Shown here: positions 1 through 10,598 of the stretch, one piece after another
Position numbering within the stretch: the first letter of the stretch is position 1
How the letters are laid out: every line of letters begins with the position of its first letter
DNA from: Parvibaculaceae bacterium PLY_AMNH_Bact1
GTDB lineage: Bacteria > Pseudomonadota > Alphaproteobacteria > Parvibaculales > Parvibaculaceae
Direction of reading: 5' to 3'
Assembly (NCBI GenBank): GCA_032881465.1
Contig: CP126168.1
Coordinates: 1,488,001-1,552,000, forward strand
Length of the DNA stretch: 64,000 nt
The notes under the pieces: model-generated
Told to the model about the DNA's origin: nothing
Database searches by the model: none
Seen by the model: only the letters and a program-made list of their open reading frames with translations
Position numbers and translations under genes: made by a program

Positions 1-2
1 AA

Positions 3-1352
<1,350 letters not shown>

Positions 1353-1355
1353 TCC

Positions 1356-2132
1356 ATGTCTAGCGATGCGCAATACCAGCGGGACATTAATCTCGCGACG
1401 CGCATCGCGTTTCATGAGGACTACACAGAACCCTATGTGGATTTTTCGTATTGGGTTCTGGACAAACTGCCACTACCTGACGGCGCAAGGGTGCTTGAGC
1501 TTGGCTGTGGCAACGGAGAGTTTTGGGCCAGAAATGTAACCCGGATTCCTAAAGGTCTGGACCTCGTTCTGACCGACAGTTCCGCTGGCATGGTGGAGGC
1601 GGCAGAACAAAAGCTCTCCGCCGCTGGTATCGCTGCTACCTATCAAGTTGCATCTGCAGAAGATGTTCCGGCAGACGAGGAAGGCTTCGATCTCATCCTC
1701 GCCAAACACATGCTTTACCATGTGGCTGATCGACCCAAGGCCCTGTCAGTGGCGAACAGCCTGCTTAAACCCAGCGGCTATTTTTGTGCGACGACCAACA
1801 GCAGTTCCTACATGCAACAGCTGCAGGCCCTAATGACAGACCAAGGACTTGAGTGGTTCTCGAGTTTCACTGATGAGTTCACACTCGAAAATGGTGCCGA
1901 ACAACTAGCTCAGCATTTCGGAAGCGTTGAACTTGAAGTGCTTGATGGCCAACTTATTGTTCCAAATGCCAAAGCTATCGTTGAATATATCAAGTCAACT
2001 GCTTCGCTCTTTCCCGAGCCTGACCTTGTTCTTGAAGCCTGCGAGTTGGTCCGGTCGAAGGTACAGGCGGTGATTGAACGCGAAGGCGTTTTCACAATCA
2101 GCAAGCAAGCCGGGGTTTTTCTGTGTCATTGA
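1356..2132 (+). CDS. class I SAM-dependent methyltransferase
   Basis: A 258-residue protein with a Rossmann-type methyltransferase fold. Motif I is VLELGCGNGEF at about residues 45-56, followed by a motif II acidic residue (LVLTDSSAGM) and a motif IV-like stretch FDLILAKHMLYHV. It resembles the UbiE/COQ5-like Methyltransf_11/25 group, but the substrate cannot be read from the sequence. It starts three bases after eno and its end overlaps the next gene by 10 bases, so the three genes look like one transcript. No membrane segment or signal peptide is visible. Confidence 0.85.
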   Translation: MSSDAQYQRDINLATRIAFHEDYTEPYVDFSYWVLDKLPLPDGARVLELGCGNGEFWARNVTRIPKGLDLVLTDSSAGMVEAAEQKLSAAGIAATYQVASAEDVPADEEGFDLILAKHMLYHVADRPKALSVANSLLKPSGYFCATTNSSSYMQQLQALMTDQGLEWFSSFTDEFTLENGAEQLAQHFGSVELEVLDGQLIVPNAKAIVEYIKSTASLFPEPDLVLEACELVRSKVQAVIEREGVFTISKQAGVFLCH

Positions 2133-3331
2133 CAGTTGCCATAGTTGGGGGAGGGCCGGCAGGCTTGATGGCTGCCGAAGCCCTCACGCGCCGCGGCATT
2201 GCAGTCGACTTATTTGACGCCATGCCCTCGCTTGGGCGAAAATTCCTGATGGCCGGGAAGAGTGGTCTCAATCTCACCCACGCTGAGCCCCTTAACGAAT
2301 TTCTCTCGCATTTCGGTGCGGCAAAGCCAGATCTTGAAAACGCTATTGAGCATTTTCCGCCGAACGCCGTGCGAGAATGGGCGAAGGAACTGGGAACAAA
2401 AACCTTTGTGGGCACATCGGGGCATGTCTTTCCCAAAAGCATGAAGGCGGCACCGTTGCTCCGCGCGTGGATTCGTGAGTTGAAGGCGCGCGGGATGAGT
2501 GTCCATGTTCGACACAAATGGATTGGCTGGGACGATTCCGGTGCGCTGGAGTTCGAAACGCCAGAGGGAAGAAAAATTGTGCAGGCGGACGCCACCATTT
2601 TGGCGCTGGGCGGCGCAAGCTGGCCGCAGCTCGGGTCTGATGCCGGCTGGGTCTCATGCATGAACGAGGCAGGTATTGATGTTCAGCCCTTCGAACCTGC
2701 CAATTGCGGTTTTAATGTTGAGTGGTCAGATTATTTCAAAGAGCGTTTCGCTGGTGAGCCCGTAAAATCTGTTGCGCTGACAGCAGACGATGTGCGTCTG
2801 AATGGCGAATGTGTAATCACCGAATATGGCGTTGAAGGCAGTGGTGTCTACCAGCATGCACGCGCGCTGCGGGACGTGATCCAGGAGAAAGGTGAGGCAG
2901 TGCTTCGTCTTGATCTAATGCCCGACGTGTCGCTTGATAAAGTTATTACGCGCCTGTCCAAACCGCGCGGGCCTAAGAGTTTTTCCACTCATTTGAAGAA
3001 GACGGTTTTCCTGTCGGGTGTTAAGGCCAATCTGCTGAGAGAATGCGCACCAGATCGACTAGATGACGTGGAGAAGCTGGCAGAGGCGATCAAAAGCCTG
3101 CCACTCAAACTGACCGGCGCACGCCCGATAGAGGAAGCAATTTCGTCATCAGGAGGCATCGCATTTGAGGAGCTGGATGACGGTTTCATGTTGACTTCCA
3201 TGCCGGGGACATTTTGCACGGGTGAAATGTTGAACTGGGAAGCGCCCACCGGCGGCTATTTGCTGAATGCCTGCATGGCGCTTGGCCGCTCATGCGGTGT
3301 CGCAACAGCCGGCTATTTGAAGTCCCGATAA
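2123..3331 (+). CDS. FAD/NAD(P)-binding oxidoreductase, HI0933/PP_4765-like
   Basis: A 402-residue flavoprotein. The N-terminal dinucleotide-binding motif VAIVGGGPAGLMAAEAL is at residues 5-21. The stretch DAMPSLGRKFLMAGKSGLN is characteristic of the HI0933 (BaiN/YhiN) family, and more specifically of the subgroup named PP_4765. The C-terminal FAD-contact region reads GGYLLNACMALGRSCG. Family members are mostly uncharacterised, so the reaction is unknown. The start is GTG at 2123, inside the end of the methyltransferase gene, which indicates translational coupling. ATG codons further in would remove the FAD motif. Confidence 0.85.
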   Translation: MSLTVAIVGGGPAGLMAAEALTRRGIAVDLFDAMPSLGRKFLMAGKSGLNLTHAEPLNEFLSHFGAAKPDLENAIEHFPPNAVREWAKELGTKTFVGTSGHVFPKSMKAAPLLRAWIRELKARGMSVHVRHKWIGWDDSGALEFETPEGRKIVQADATILALGGASWPQLGSDAGWVSCMNEAGIDVQPFEPANCGFNVEWSDYFKERFAGEPVKSVALTADDVRLNGECVITEYGVEGSGVYQHARALRDVIQEKGEAVLRLDLMPDVSLDKVITRLSKPRGPKSFSTHLKKTVFLSGVKANLLRECAPDRLDDVEKLAEAIKSLPLKLTGARPIEEAISSSGGIAFEELDDGFMLTSMPGTFCTGEMLNWEAPTGGYLLNACMALGRSCGVATAGYLKSR

Positions 3332-3340
3332 AGGTGTGTG

Positions 3341-3766
3341 ATGGCTAGGATACGCATCAACGACAGGATCGAGATAGACGAGGCCGAGCTGGAAGAAACT
3401 TTCATCCAGGCGGGTGGACCGGGTGGGCAGAACGTCAATAAAGTAGCAACAGCAGTTCAGCTTCGCTTTGATGTTGCTGGAACAAAGTCGCTGCCCTCAG
3501 CGACCAAACGACGGCTGGCTAACCTCTCTGGGAGACGGCTTTCTGCCAACGGTACGCTGACCATAACCGCACGGGAACATCGCTCGCAGCAATTGAACAG
3601 AGAGGCGGCACGGGCGCGACTGTTCGATTTGTTGGAGCAAGCCTCAAAACCAGTGAAGTACCGTGTGAAGACTAAGCCCAGCCAAGCTTCCAAGCGCAAG
3701 CGGCTCAACGCTAAGACAAAGCGGGGCGACGTAAAAAAACTCCGCAGCAAACCGACACCGGATTAG
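3341..3766 (+). CDS. arfB: peptidyl-tRNA hydrolase / ribosome-rescue factor ArfB
   Basis: Codon-independent release factor that frees stalled ribosomes by hydrolysing peptidyl-tRNA. The 141-residue protein has the catalytic GGQ within GGPGGQNVNK (GGQ at 28-30). Its Lys/Arg-rich C-terminal tail (about 104-141) is the part that threads into an empty mRNA channel in known ArfB (YaeJ). The RF-1 domain is alone, without a codon-recognition domain, which separates it from PrfA/PrfB. The ATG at 3341 follows a GTG at 3338 and gives the better start. It lies nine bases after the flavoprotein gene and is probably co-transcribed with it. Confidence 0.93.
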   Translation: MARIRINDRIEIDEAELEETFIQAGGPGGQNVNKVATAVQLRFDVAGTKSLPSATKRRLANLSGRRLSANGTLTITAREHRSQQLNREAARARLFDLLEQASKPVKYRVKTKPSQASKRKRLNAKTKRGDVKKLRSKPTPD

Positions 3767-3804
3767 ATGGCGTGTTGCATTGAAGGTCTCAACAATCAGG
3801 CTTC

Positions 3805-4398
3805 TTAAACCATTGCAGCTTGGTTCACAGACGATGGAAGCTCAGGTTTATCAGCTGGTACGCCACATCCGATATCTGCATATTCCATTCGTCGCCAGTT
3901 CACCACGAGGGCCGTGTCGGTAGTGTTCTCCCCGACACTCGAGGTGCTATGATGTGAATGCAAACTGAAAAAGAGTTTGGTCTCTGCATCTCTTGTTTTC
4001 CGCATTGGAAGTGTGACCGTCTCCAGTACGGCACGACTACCATTCTCGAACTCGCTCTCATATACCAGGTAACAACCACACGGCTGGTCTATCATTGTTT
4101 GATGGCCGTCTATTGACGTGGGGCGTTGATCTGCATGAAGGAGGTCGAGGAAGTTTGAGCCAGTTGGGTTGAAACCAAGCCGTTCAACTACTGAATCTCC
4201 CGCAATGCGATAGATGATTTTCCCAGGAGAGTCCCACTCAAGCAGAGTTATGTTGGGCATTACGCTGGCAAGCTGACGCATGGGAAGTGCGTCCTGGCCA
4301 GCTGGCTCAACACCCACCTGTGCGGCCCGATAGCACGAAAAAAAGTTCGAAAATGCCTCTTTTTCGTGCGCTGCTGCGGTTAGTTCGTCGAACGTCAT
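3805..4398 (-). CDS. PAS_5-type domain protein, copy 1
   Basis: A 197-residue protein with the layout of the alphaproteobacterial PAS_5 family (PF07310). An N-terminal helical part containing ALPMRQLASVMPNITLLEW is followed by the core IIYRIAGDSVVERLGFNPTG and then a beta-rich C-terminal half. No output domain is fused, so the role is unknown; in related proteins a PAS domain alone suggests sensing or protein interaction. Two paralogues follow on the same strand (4489-5079 and 5133-5750), all beginning MTFDE. The start at 4398 is chosen from that alignment and an AGGTAGGGAC ribosome site; an ATG at 4422 is possible. Confidence 0.75.
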   Translation of the reverse strand: MTFDELTAAAHEKEAFSNFFSCYRAAQVGVEPAGQDALPMRQLASVMPNITLLEWDSPGKIIYRIAGDSVVERLGFNPTGSNFLDLLHADQRPTSIDGHQTMIDQPCGCYLVYESEFENGSRAVLETVTLPMRKTRDAETKLFFSLHSHHSTSSVGENTTDTALVVNWRRMEYADIGCGVPADKPELPSSVNQAAMV

Positions 4399-4488
4399 GT
4401 CCCTACCTGTTTTCCCCGACATGAAGTCCAGGGCACCAAACAGATTTACATTTTCGCTTTTACAAATGATGAAGGAGAGGACGGCGCC

Positions 4489-5079
4489 TCAATCAGCTGG
4501 TCCATGGACGTGTTGTTCAGCGAAACTTGGCATTTCGGGATGGCCAGAACCTATATCAACAAGTTCTGTCACAATCTCTGATAAGCCAAGAGCTGTTGGC
4601 TCGCCAACCTCGGTAAAGCCGGTGGCTTCGTGATGAACATGGTAAGAGAAGAAGAGAAAAGTGTCCGTTGACGCATCTTTCCTTAGAGGAAAGGTGATAC
4701 TCTCGCTTTTAGCTTTGCGACCTGATTGAAAGACACTCTCATACACAACATACGACCCGCAGGGGTGGTCGATGATCACCTTGTGAAGAGCAACTGCTTC
4801 TTCACGTTTTTCTTGAGCGATGAGGTCCAGTGTATTTCGGCCAGCAGGATTAAAACCCAGTCGGTCTGTTATGTTTTCGCCTGCAATTCGGAAGATGATG
4901 GTGTTGTCGTCCACATACTCAGTCATCGTGATGTTGGCCAGCATGGGCGCGAGTGAACGCATTGGCAAAAGATCTCGGCGACCGATTGAATGATCTGATT
5001 GTGATGCGCGGTAGGCGGAAACAAACGCACCAATCTTGTCGGGTGCCGATGAGAAAGCGACAAGTTCGTCAAACGTCAT
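4489..5079 (-). CDS. PAS_5-type domain protein, copy 2
   Basis: A 196-residue paralogue of the flanking genes. It shares LLPMRSLAPMLANITMTEY, IIFRIAGENITDRLGFNPAG and the Tyr-Val-Val-Tyr-Glu-Ser segment with copy 1. An AAGGA ribosome site lies about eight bases before the ATG. It carries no catalytic motif, membrane segment or effector domain. Spacers of 53 bases to the upstream copy and 90 bases to the downstream copy are compatible with one transcript reading leftward from about 5750. Function unknown; the family name is a reading of the sequence, not a search result. Confidence 0.75.
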   Translation of the reverse strand: MTFDELVAFSSAPDKIGAFVSAYRASQSDHSIGRRDLLPMRSLAPMLANITMTEYVDDNTIIFRIAGENITDRLGFNPAGRNTLDLIAQEKREEAVALHKVIIDHPCGSYVVYESVFQSGRKAKSESITFPLRKDASTDTFLFFSYHVHHEATGFTEVGEPTALGLSEIVTELVDIGSGHPEMPSFAEQHVHGPAD

Positions 5080-5132
5080 CGTTTGTTTCCTTCGGAGGAC
5101 TGCACGGGATCAGGCATCCCACAACTTTCTCA

Positions 5133-5750
5133 TTAGTCTTCAAGCTGAATTTCCAAATGGTCAGGCTGCCTCCGCCCTTGAGATTGTTCCGCCTCTGAAG
5201 TGGCCCGAGGAACACCGAATCCAATATCAACAAAATCCGCTACCACCCAACGGACCCCAAGTGAGGTGCGTGCGCCCAGGCCGTAGCTGTCTGTTCTTTG
5301 GTGATGGATATGGTAGCCGAATATGAGATTAACCGTGCTTCCAGAGGTTTTTGACATCGGCAGCATAAGGCTCTCGCTCATCATGCGGCGTCCGGATTCG
5401 TATTCGTTTTCGTAAACAGCGTAGTGTCCACATCGCTCTTCCAAGCCGGCTTTATTTGTGAGCGCTGTTTCTTGGCGGACCGAGGGGGCAATAAGGTCCA
5501 AAAAATTGTGTCCCGTGGGGTTGAAGCCAAGGCGCGCAACGATTGCCTCGCCAGCAATCCGATAGACGATGCTATTCTCGTCAATGCGCTCCATGAGTGT
5601 CACGTGAGGAAGAAGAGGGGCCATGGCTCGCATCGGCAGCAGATCCTGAGCGGCGATAGAATTGCCATTCTGTGCCTGTTGATAGGCATTGAAGGCGCTT
5701 TGTAACGTCTCCGGGGCGAGTGATTGCGCGATCACCTCATCAAACGTCAT
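5133..5750 (-). CDS. PAS_5-type domain protein, copy 3
   Basis: A 205-residue protein, first gene of the leftward PAS_5 triplet. The shared blocks are LLPMRAMAPLLPHVTLMER and IVYRIAGEAIVARLGFNPTG, followed by a YAVYENEYESG segment. Its C-terminal tail is longer and differs from the other two. The start at 5750 is preceded by AGGAG at the right distance; an upstream ATG at 5780 has no such site. The gene is divergent from trhO, leaving about 200 bases (5751-5947) for promoters of both directions. Function unknown. Confidence 0.75.
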   Translation of the reverse strand: MTFDEVIAQSLAPETLQSAFNAYQQAQNGNSIAAQDLLPMRAMAPLLPHVTLMERIDENSIVYRIAGEAIVARLGFNPTGHNFLDLIAPSVRQETALTNKAGLEERCGHYAVYENEYESGRRMMSESLMLPMSKTSGSTVNLIFGYHIHHQRTDSYGLGARTSLGVRWVVADFVDIGFGVPRATSEAEQSQGRRQPDHLEIQLED

Positions 5751-5947
5751 AACCACTCCTAAACTTTGGTTTCGGGCCAAAAGCTCTAGATCAGCGTGTC
5801 ACTATCCTTTTTACAAAACATGAAGCTCTCGCGGTCTTGGTTGTCAGAACCGCCGAAAAGCCCAATTTTGCTGTTGATTAAGGGCCTTAGCTTGCAGAAT
5901 TGCGTCGGGAGAGGTAACCAATCTGAAATTTGCGCAGGATGAGAAAG

Positions 5948-6904
5948 ATGAGTACCGAACAAACCTTCACAGTTGCGGCGATGTACAAGTTCACTGCGTT
6001 GCCAGATTTTGAGGCCCTTCAAGGGCCATTGCAGGCCGTTTGCCGGACAAATGGCGTGATGGGCACGATCCTGCTGGCAGGGGAAGGCTTGAACGGTACG
6101 ATCGCAGGGCCTGAAAATGGCATCAAAGCAGCGATTGACCACATTCAATCTGACAACCGTTTTGACGGGATGAGCCTCAAATACTCCTATGCTGAACATA
6201 TGCCGTTTCATCGCATGAAAGTGCGTTTGAAAAAGGAGATCGTGACGCTTGGCAAACCCATTGCGGATCCAAACAGACAGGTCGGTACTTATGTGAAGCC
6301 CGAGGATTGGAACGAACTGATTTCAGACCCAGAAGTCATCGTCGTCGATACACGCAATGACTATGAAGTTGCCATAGGAACCTTCGAAGGCGCTGAGGAC
6401 CCAAAAACCGCGAACTTTCGTGAGTTTCCTGACTGGGTCGAAGCCCTCAAGGCGCGCGCGCATAACACCAAGAAGCCCAAGGTTGCCATGTTTTGCACCG
6501 GCGGTATTCGGTGTGAGAAAGCTAGTTCATACATGAAAGCGGAGGGCTTCGACGACGTCTATCATCTAGAAGGGGGCATTCTGAAATATCTGGAGAATGT
6601 GCCTGAAGACGAAAGTCTCTGGCAGGGCGAGTGTTTTGTGTTCGACCAGCGCGTTTCAGTTGAGCACGGCCTTAAGCCTGGTAACTATGACATGTGCCAT
6701 GCTTGCAGATGCCCTATTTCAGAGGAAGAGAAGACTGCGCCTGAATATGAGCGTGGCGTGAGTTGCCCCCACTGTTTCGATGCATTGAGCCCGGAACAAA
6801 AGGCGCGCTTCTCCTCCCGTCAGAAGCAGATTGATCTCGCAAAGGCGCGCAACGAACAACATTTGGGTGCCAAATACGAGAAGCCGATGCCGTTGAACGA
6901 ATGA
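5948..6904 (+). CDS. trhO: tRNA uridine(34) hydroxylase TrhO (YceA rhodanese)
   Basis: Oxygen-dependent hydroxylase acting on U34 of certain tRNAs, a step towards 5-methoxyuridine-type wobble modification. The 318-residue protein has the N-terminal acylphosphatase-like part with GTILLAGEGLNGTIAG, and a rhodanese domain with VIVVDTRNDYEVAIG and the active-site loop FCTGGIRCEKA. Its Cys-rich tail (CHACRCP ... CPHCFD) is also typical. The ATG at 5948 is preceded by GAGGATGAG; an upstream in-frame start at 5930 lacks conserved residues. The last codons overlap the next gene by four bases. Confidence 0.93.
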   Translation: MSTEQTFTVAAMYKFTALPDFEALQGPLQAVCRTNGVMGTILLAGEGLNGTIAGPENGIKAAIDHIQSDNRFDGMSLKYSYAEHMPFHRMKVRLKKEIVTLGKPIADPNRQVGTYVKPEDWNELISDPEVIVVDTRNDYEVAIGTFEGAEDPKTANFREFPDWVEALKARAHNTKKPKVAMFCTGGIRCEKASSYMKAEGFDDVYHLEGGILKYLENVPEDESLWQGECFVFDQRVSVEHGLKPGNYDMCHACRCPISEEEKTAPEYERGVSCPHCFDALSPEQKARFSSRQKQIDLAKARNEQHLGAKYEKPMPLNE

Positions 6905-7548
6905 CCCAAGACTTACCCATTTTGTATTCGTTTCGGCGCTGTCCGTATGCCATGCGTGCCCGCCTGGCTTTGGCGGTAAGCGGCCAATCAGTGGCCTTGC
7001 GTGAAGTTGTGCTGAGGGACAAACCGCCAGAAATGATTGATGTATCGCCAAAGGCGACAGTGCCGGTTCTCGTTCTTGGAGACGGCACTGTGCTCGAAGA
7101 GAGCCTTGATGTGATGAACTGGGCATTGGCGCAGGCAGATCCGGAAGGGTGGCTGGACGTTGATCGCAACATTGTTGGCGAGCTTGTCGCGGAGAATGAT
7201 GGTCCCTTTAAGCATCATTTGGATCGCTACAAATATGCCAACCGATATGACGGCGCTGTAGCAGAAGCACATAGGGCAGAGGCGTCAAAAACCCTCTCAG
7301 ATCTGAACGCGCGCTTGGAGGATGCCGATTGGCTATGTGGTCCAAGCGCAAGCTTTGCCGACTACGCGATCCTGCCCTTCGTTCGACAATTCGCAAACAC
7401 CGACCGTTCCTGGTTTGATGCGCAGGACTGGCCTCACCTCCGGAGTTGGTTGGAGCGTTTTTTGGCATCAGATCGGTTTCAATCTGTGATGAAAAAATAT
7501 CCTCAGTGGAGCGCCGGTGACCTGGAGCCTATCTTCCCTGAAGCATGA
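6901..7548 (+). CDS. glutathione S-transferase family protein
   Basis: A 215-residue GST-fold protein. The N-terminal thioredoxin-like half starts ILYSFRRCPYAMRARLAL and contains the cis-Pro region ATVPVLVLGDGTVLEESL, including the glutathione-binding Glu-Ser pair. The all-helical C-terminal half contains FADYAILPFVRQFA. The CPYA motif suggests a Cys-type enzyme related to glutaredoxin 2 or omega GSTs rather than a classical conjugating GST; this is an inference. Its ATG overlaps the trhO stop (ATGA), so translation is coupled. Confidence 0.87.
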   Translation: MTQDLPILYSFRRCPYAMRARLALAVSGQSVALREVVLRDKPPEMIDVSPKATVPVLVLGDGTVLEESLDVMNWALAQADPEGWLDVDRNIVGELVAENDGPFKHHLDRYKYANRYDGAVAEAHRAEASKTLSDLNARLEDADWLCGPSASFADYAILPFVRQFANTDRSWFDAQDWPHLRSWLERFLASDRFQSVMKKYPQWSAGDLEPIFPEA

Positions 7549-7650
7549 GTGAGTCCCGGCGGACACACCCCCAACTATTTGGACTCATTGGGGAAATTAC
7601 GAATCATTTCCGCTTGACCAGACGAATCGCTTTGTGATTCTCTCATCTTT

Positions 7651-7980
7651 ATGGAACGTTTTGGTCTCGTCTCAACTCATGAACCTCTCCGGCTTCGGCT
7701 TTTGGTATTGCCGATCCTGTGTGGGCTGTTGTTGACCTACTTTGTCGTGAATGCGGTGAAGGGGGATCAGGGATTGCGCGCTTGGTCTGCTCTGTCTGTT
7801 GAAATCGAGACACTGCGTGGGAACCTGGATGTTGTGAGTGCCGACCGTGCCCGTCTGGAGCATCAGGTCGCGCTCCTGCGTCCTGAAAGCCTGGACCCGG
7901 ACCTGCTTGATGAGCGCGCCCGCGCCTATTTGGGCATCTCTCGACCGGACGAATTGACGATTTATCGTGATCCGAAGTGA
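7651..7980 (+). CDS. ftsB: septum formation initiator FtsB (DivIC family)
   Basis: Small bitopic divisome protein that links FtsQ and FtsL at the inner membrane. The 109-residue product has one membrane segment at about 11-31 (LRLLVLPILCGLLLTYFVV). A coiled coil with spaced hydrophobics follows to about residue 75, and then the short conserved end LDERARAYLGISRPDE. Position between eno and pdhA is the standard order in Alphaproteobacteria, which supports the call in this poorly conserved family. A 100-base spacer before it holds a small hairpin with arms GAATC and GATTC. Confidence 0.88.
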   Translation: MERFGLVSTHEPLRLRLLVLPILCGLLLTYFVVNAVKGDQGLRAWSALSVEIETLRGNLDVVSADRARLEHQVALLRPESLDPDLLDERARAYLGISRPDELTIYRDPK

Positions 7981-8149
7981 TTTCGACGGCCTGGTCGAAA
8001 CTGATTTTCTGTAAAACGCCCATGTTTTGGTAGGTTTAACTGAAATTCAGTTCATCACGAATTTTTTCATACAAATCAAATATTTGGGTCCTATCTTAGG
8101 TGGCGAGTAGAGGCATTTACCCTCAAAAACAACCGAGAGGCCCGGTTAT

Positions 8150-9211
8150 ATGGCGACCAAAAAGGCAGCCCCCAAAAAGACGGCAACCAAGACGTCTGCA
8201 AGTCGAAAGAAAGCCCCTCGGAAACAGCCGGACGTTCCAGCCTTCACAAGCGATGAAGATCTGGAAGCCTACAAGATGATGCTCACCATCCGCCGCTTTG
8301 AAGAGAAGGCAGGGCAGATGTATGGCATGGGGCTCATTGGAGGGTTCTGCCATTTGTACATCGGTCAGGAAGCGGTGGTCGTCGGCGTGCAAATGGCCTC
8401 TGTTGAAGGCGATCAGATGATCACCGGATATCGGGATCACGGCCATATGCTCGCAATGGGCCTCGACCCCAAAGGGGTGATGGCGGAGCTGACCGGCCGT
8501 GAAGGCGGGCTGTCTCGCGGCAAGGGCGGCTCCATGCATATGTTCTCCGCCGATAAGCATTTTTACGGTGGTCACGGCATTGTTGGCGCTCAGGTTGCTC
8601 TGGGCACGGGGCTCGCATTCGCCAATCGCTATCGGGACAATGGAAATGTTGCGTTCGCATATTTCGGCGACGGCGCCGCAAACCAGGGCCAGGTGTATGA
8701 GAGCTTCAACATGGCAGAGCTCTGGGAGCTTCCGGTCGTCTATGTGATCGAGAACAACCAGTACGCGATGGGCACAGCCATCAGCCGGGCGTCAGCGCAA
8801 ACAGATCTTTCCAAACGGGGTGTGAGTTTCAACATTCCAGGTGAACAGGTGAACGGTATGGATGTGCGCGCGGTGAAAGATGCCGCGGCGCGGGCTGCTG
8901 CGTTTTGCCGATCTGGTAAAGGACCTTTCATTCTCGAGATGAATACATACCGATATCGTGGACACTCAATGTCTGACCCGGCGAAATATCGCGCGCGAGA
9001 GGAAGTAAACCGCATGCGCGAAGAGCATGATCCAATTGAGCAGGTTAAAGCGCGGTTGTTGAAATCGAAGAAGATCGACGAAGCGGGCCTAAAGGATATT
9101 GACGCAGACGTTCGAGCCGTTGTCACGGAAGCGGCCAATTTTGCTCAGGAAAGCCCGGAGCCGGATCCATCTGAGCTTTGGACCGACATTACTGAAGAGG
9201 TGCCGGCATGA
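8150..9211 (+). CDS. pdhA: pyruvate dehydrogenase E1 component, alpha subunit
   Basis: Thiamine-diphosphate subunit of the pyruvate dehydrogenase complex (pyruvate to acetyl-CoA). The 353-residue protein has the TPP motif [20 protein letters not shown] and the phosphorylation-loop counterpart [11 protein letters not shown]. The first 25 or so residues are an unusual Lys/Ala/Thr/Pro-rich extension ([20 protein letters not shown]) ahead of the conserved start near [21 protein letters not shown] 169-base upstream spacer probably holds the promoter of the pdhABC-lpd operon. The stop overlaps the pdhB start by four bases. Confidence 0.96.
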   Translation: MATKKAAPKKTATKTSASRKKAPRKQPDVPAFTSDEDLEAYKMMLTIRRFEEKAGQMYGMGLIGGFCHLYIGQEAVVVGVQMASVEGDQMITGYRDHGHMLAMGLDPKGVMAELTGREGGLSRGKGGSMHMFSADKHFYGGHGIVGAQVALGTGLAFANRYRDNGNVAFAYFGDGAANQGQVYESFNMAELWELPVVYVIENNQYAMGTAISRASAQTDLSKRGVSFNIPGEQVNGMDVRAVKDAAARAAAFCRSGKGPFILEMNTYRYRGHSMSDPAKYRAREEVNRMREEHDPIEQVKARLLKSKKIDEAGLKDIDADVRAVVTEAANFAQESPEPDPSELWTDITEEVPA

Positions 9212-10587
9212 GCATCGAAATTCTAATGCCCGCCCTTTCGCCGACCATGGAAGAAGGCACGCTCGCCAAATGGATGGTGAAAGAAGGAGATGAAGTCCGT
9301 TCCGGCGATGTGATTGCGGAGATCGAGACCGACAAAGCGACCATGGAGCTTGAGGCGATTGATGAAGGCCGCATCGGTAAGTTGATTGTGGCCGAAGGCA
9401 CGGAAAATGTGCCGGTCAATGATTTGATTGCGGTCCTGCTGCTCGACGGTGAGGAAGCTGTTGAGATTGAAAACGCACCACCGGCTGCGAAAGCAGAAAA
9501 GCCAGCTGCGCCGCCTGTAGAGGCTTCTGTAGATGCCGCCGTTGAGGCCGTTGCGCCTCAGACAGCGGTTGTCGCCTCTGACCCTGAAATCCCTGACGGT
9601 ACAGAGATGCAGTCCACGACGGTGCGTGAGGCATTACGTGATGCCATGGCAGAGGAAATGCGTGGCGACGAGAATGTCTTTGTGATGGGCGAGGAGGTTG
9701 CCGAATATCAGGGCGCCTACAAAGTCACTCAAGGCTTGCTGGATGAATTTGGGCCGCGTCGTGTTGTCGATACGCCGATTACAGAGCATGGCTTTGCAGG
9801 TCTTGCGTCGGGCGCCGCCATGGTGGGCTTGAAGCCCATCGTTGAGTTCATGACGTTTAACTTTGCAATGCAGGCGATTGACCACATCATCAATTCTGCA
9901 GCCAAAACGCGCTACATGTCGGGCGGGCAAATGACATGCCCAATTGTTTTCCGTGGACCCAATGGTCCGGCAGCGCGTGTCGGTGCGCAGCACAGCCAGG
10001 ACTATTCCTCATGGTATGCGCAGGTCCCTGGTTTGAAAGTGGTTGCGCCATATTCAGCTGCAGACGCGAAAGGGCTTTTGAAGGCGGCGATCCGCGATCC
10101 AAACCCTGTCGTCTTTCTTGAAAACGAGATCCTTTATGGTCGCTCTTTCGATGTGCCGGAAACGGATGATTGGGTCGTGCCGATAGGCAAGGCCAAAGTG
10201 CTGCGGGAGGGAACGGATGTCACAATCGTGTCCTTCAGCATGGGACTTACTTATGCGCTCGACGCAGCCGATAAGCTCGCTGAAGAAGGCATTAAAGCTG
10301 AGGTGATCGACTTACGGTCTTTGCGTCCGTTAGACACAGACACCGTCATCGCTTCGGTGCAGAAAACAAACCGTCTTGTTGTAGTGGAAGAAACTTGGCC
10401 CATCTGTGGCATTGGGTCGGAAATTGCGGCGCAGGTTCAGGAGAAGGCATTTGATTATCTTGATGCCCCCATCCTTCGTGTTTCTGGCAAGGACGTGCCA
10501 ATGCCATATGCCGCGAACCTTGAAAAGCTAGCACTGCCGAGTGCACCGGAAGTTGTCGCAGCCGTAAACTCAGTCATGTATCGCTAG
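9208..10587 (+). CDS. pdhB: pyruvate dehydrogenase E1 beta subunit with N-terminal lipoyl domain
   Basis: Partner of PdhA in the heterotetrameric E1. The 459-residue protein begins with a lipoyl domain (about 1-80; lipoylated Lys in [11 protein letters not shown]). An Ala/Pro-rich linker covers about 90-130. The transketolase-like beta domain follows, with [32 protein letters not shown] and GANGP-like contact regions. A lipoyl domain on E1 beta is a known alphaproteobacterial arrangement. The gene overlaps pdhA (ATGA), and pdhC follows after 11 bases. Confidence 0.96.
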   Translation: MSIEILMPALSPTMEEGTLAKWMVKEGDEVRSGDVIAEIETDKATMELEAIDEGRIGKLIVAEGTENVPVNDLIAVLLLDGEEAVEIENAPPAAKAEKPAAPPVEASVDAAVEAVAPQTAVVASDPEIPDGTEMQSTTVREALRDAMAEEMRGDENVFVMGEEVAEYQGAYKVTQGLLDEFGPRRVVDTPITEHGFAGLASGAAMVGLKPIVEFMTFNFAMQAIDHIINSAAKTRYMSGGQMTCPIVFRGPNGPAARVGAQHSQDYSSWYAQVPGLKVVAPYSAADAKGLLKAAIRDPNPVVFLENEILYGRSFDVPETDDWVVPIGKAKVLREGTDVTIVSFSMGLTYALDAADKLAEEGIKAEVIDLRSLRPLDTDTVIASVQKTNRLVVVEETWPICGIGSEIAAQVQEKAFDYLDAPILRVSGKDVPMPYAANLEKLALPSAPEVVAAVNSVMYR

Positions 10588-10598
10588 GGAGGGACGTC

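Noticed and set aside
5786-6211. 141-residue - strand frame
   Set aside because: Largely antisense to trhO, no ribosome site, no domain.
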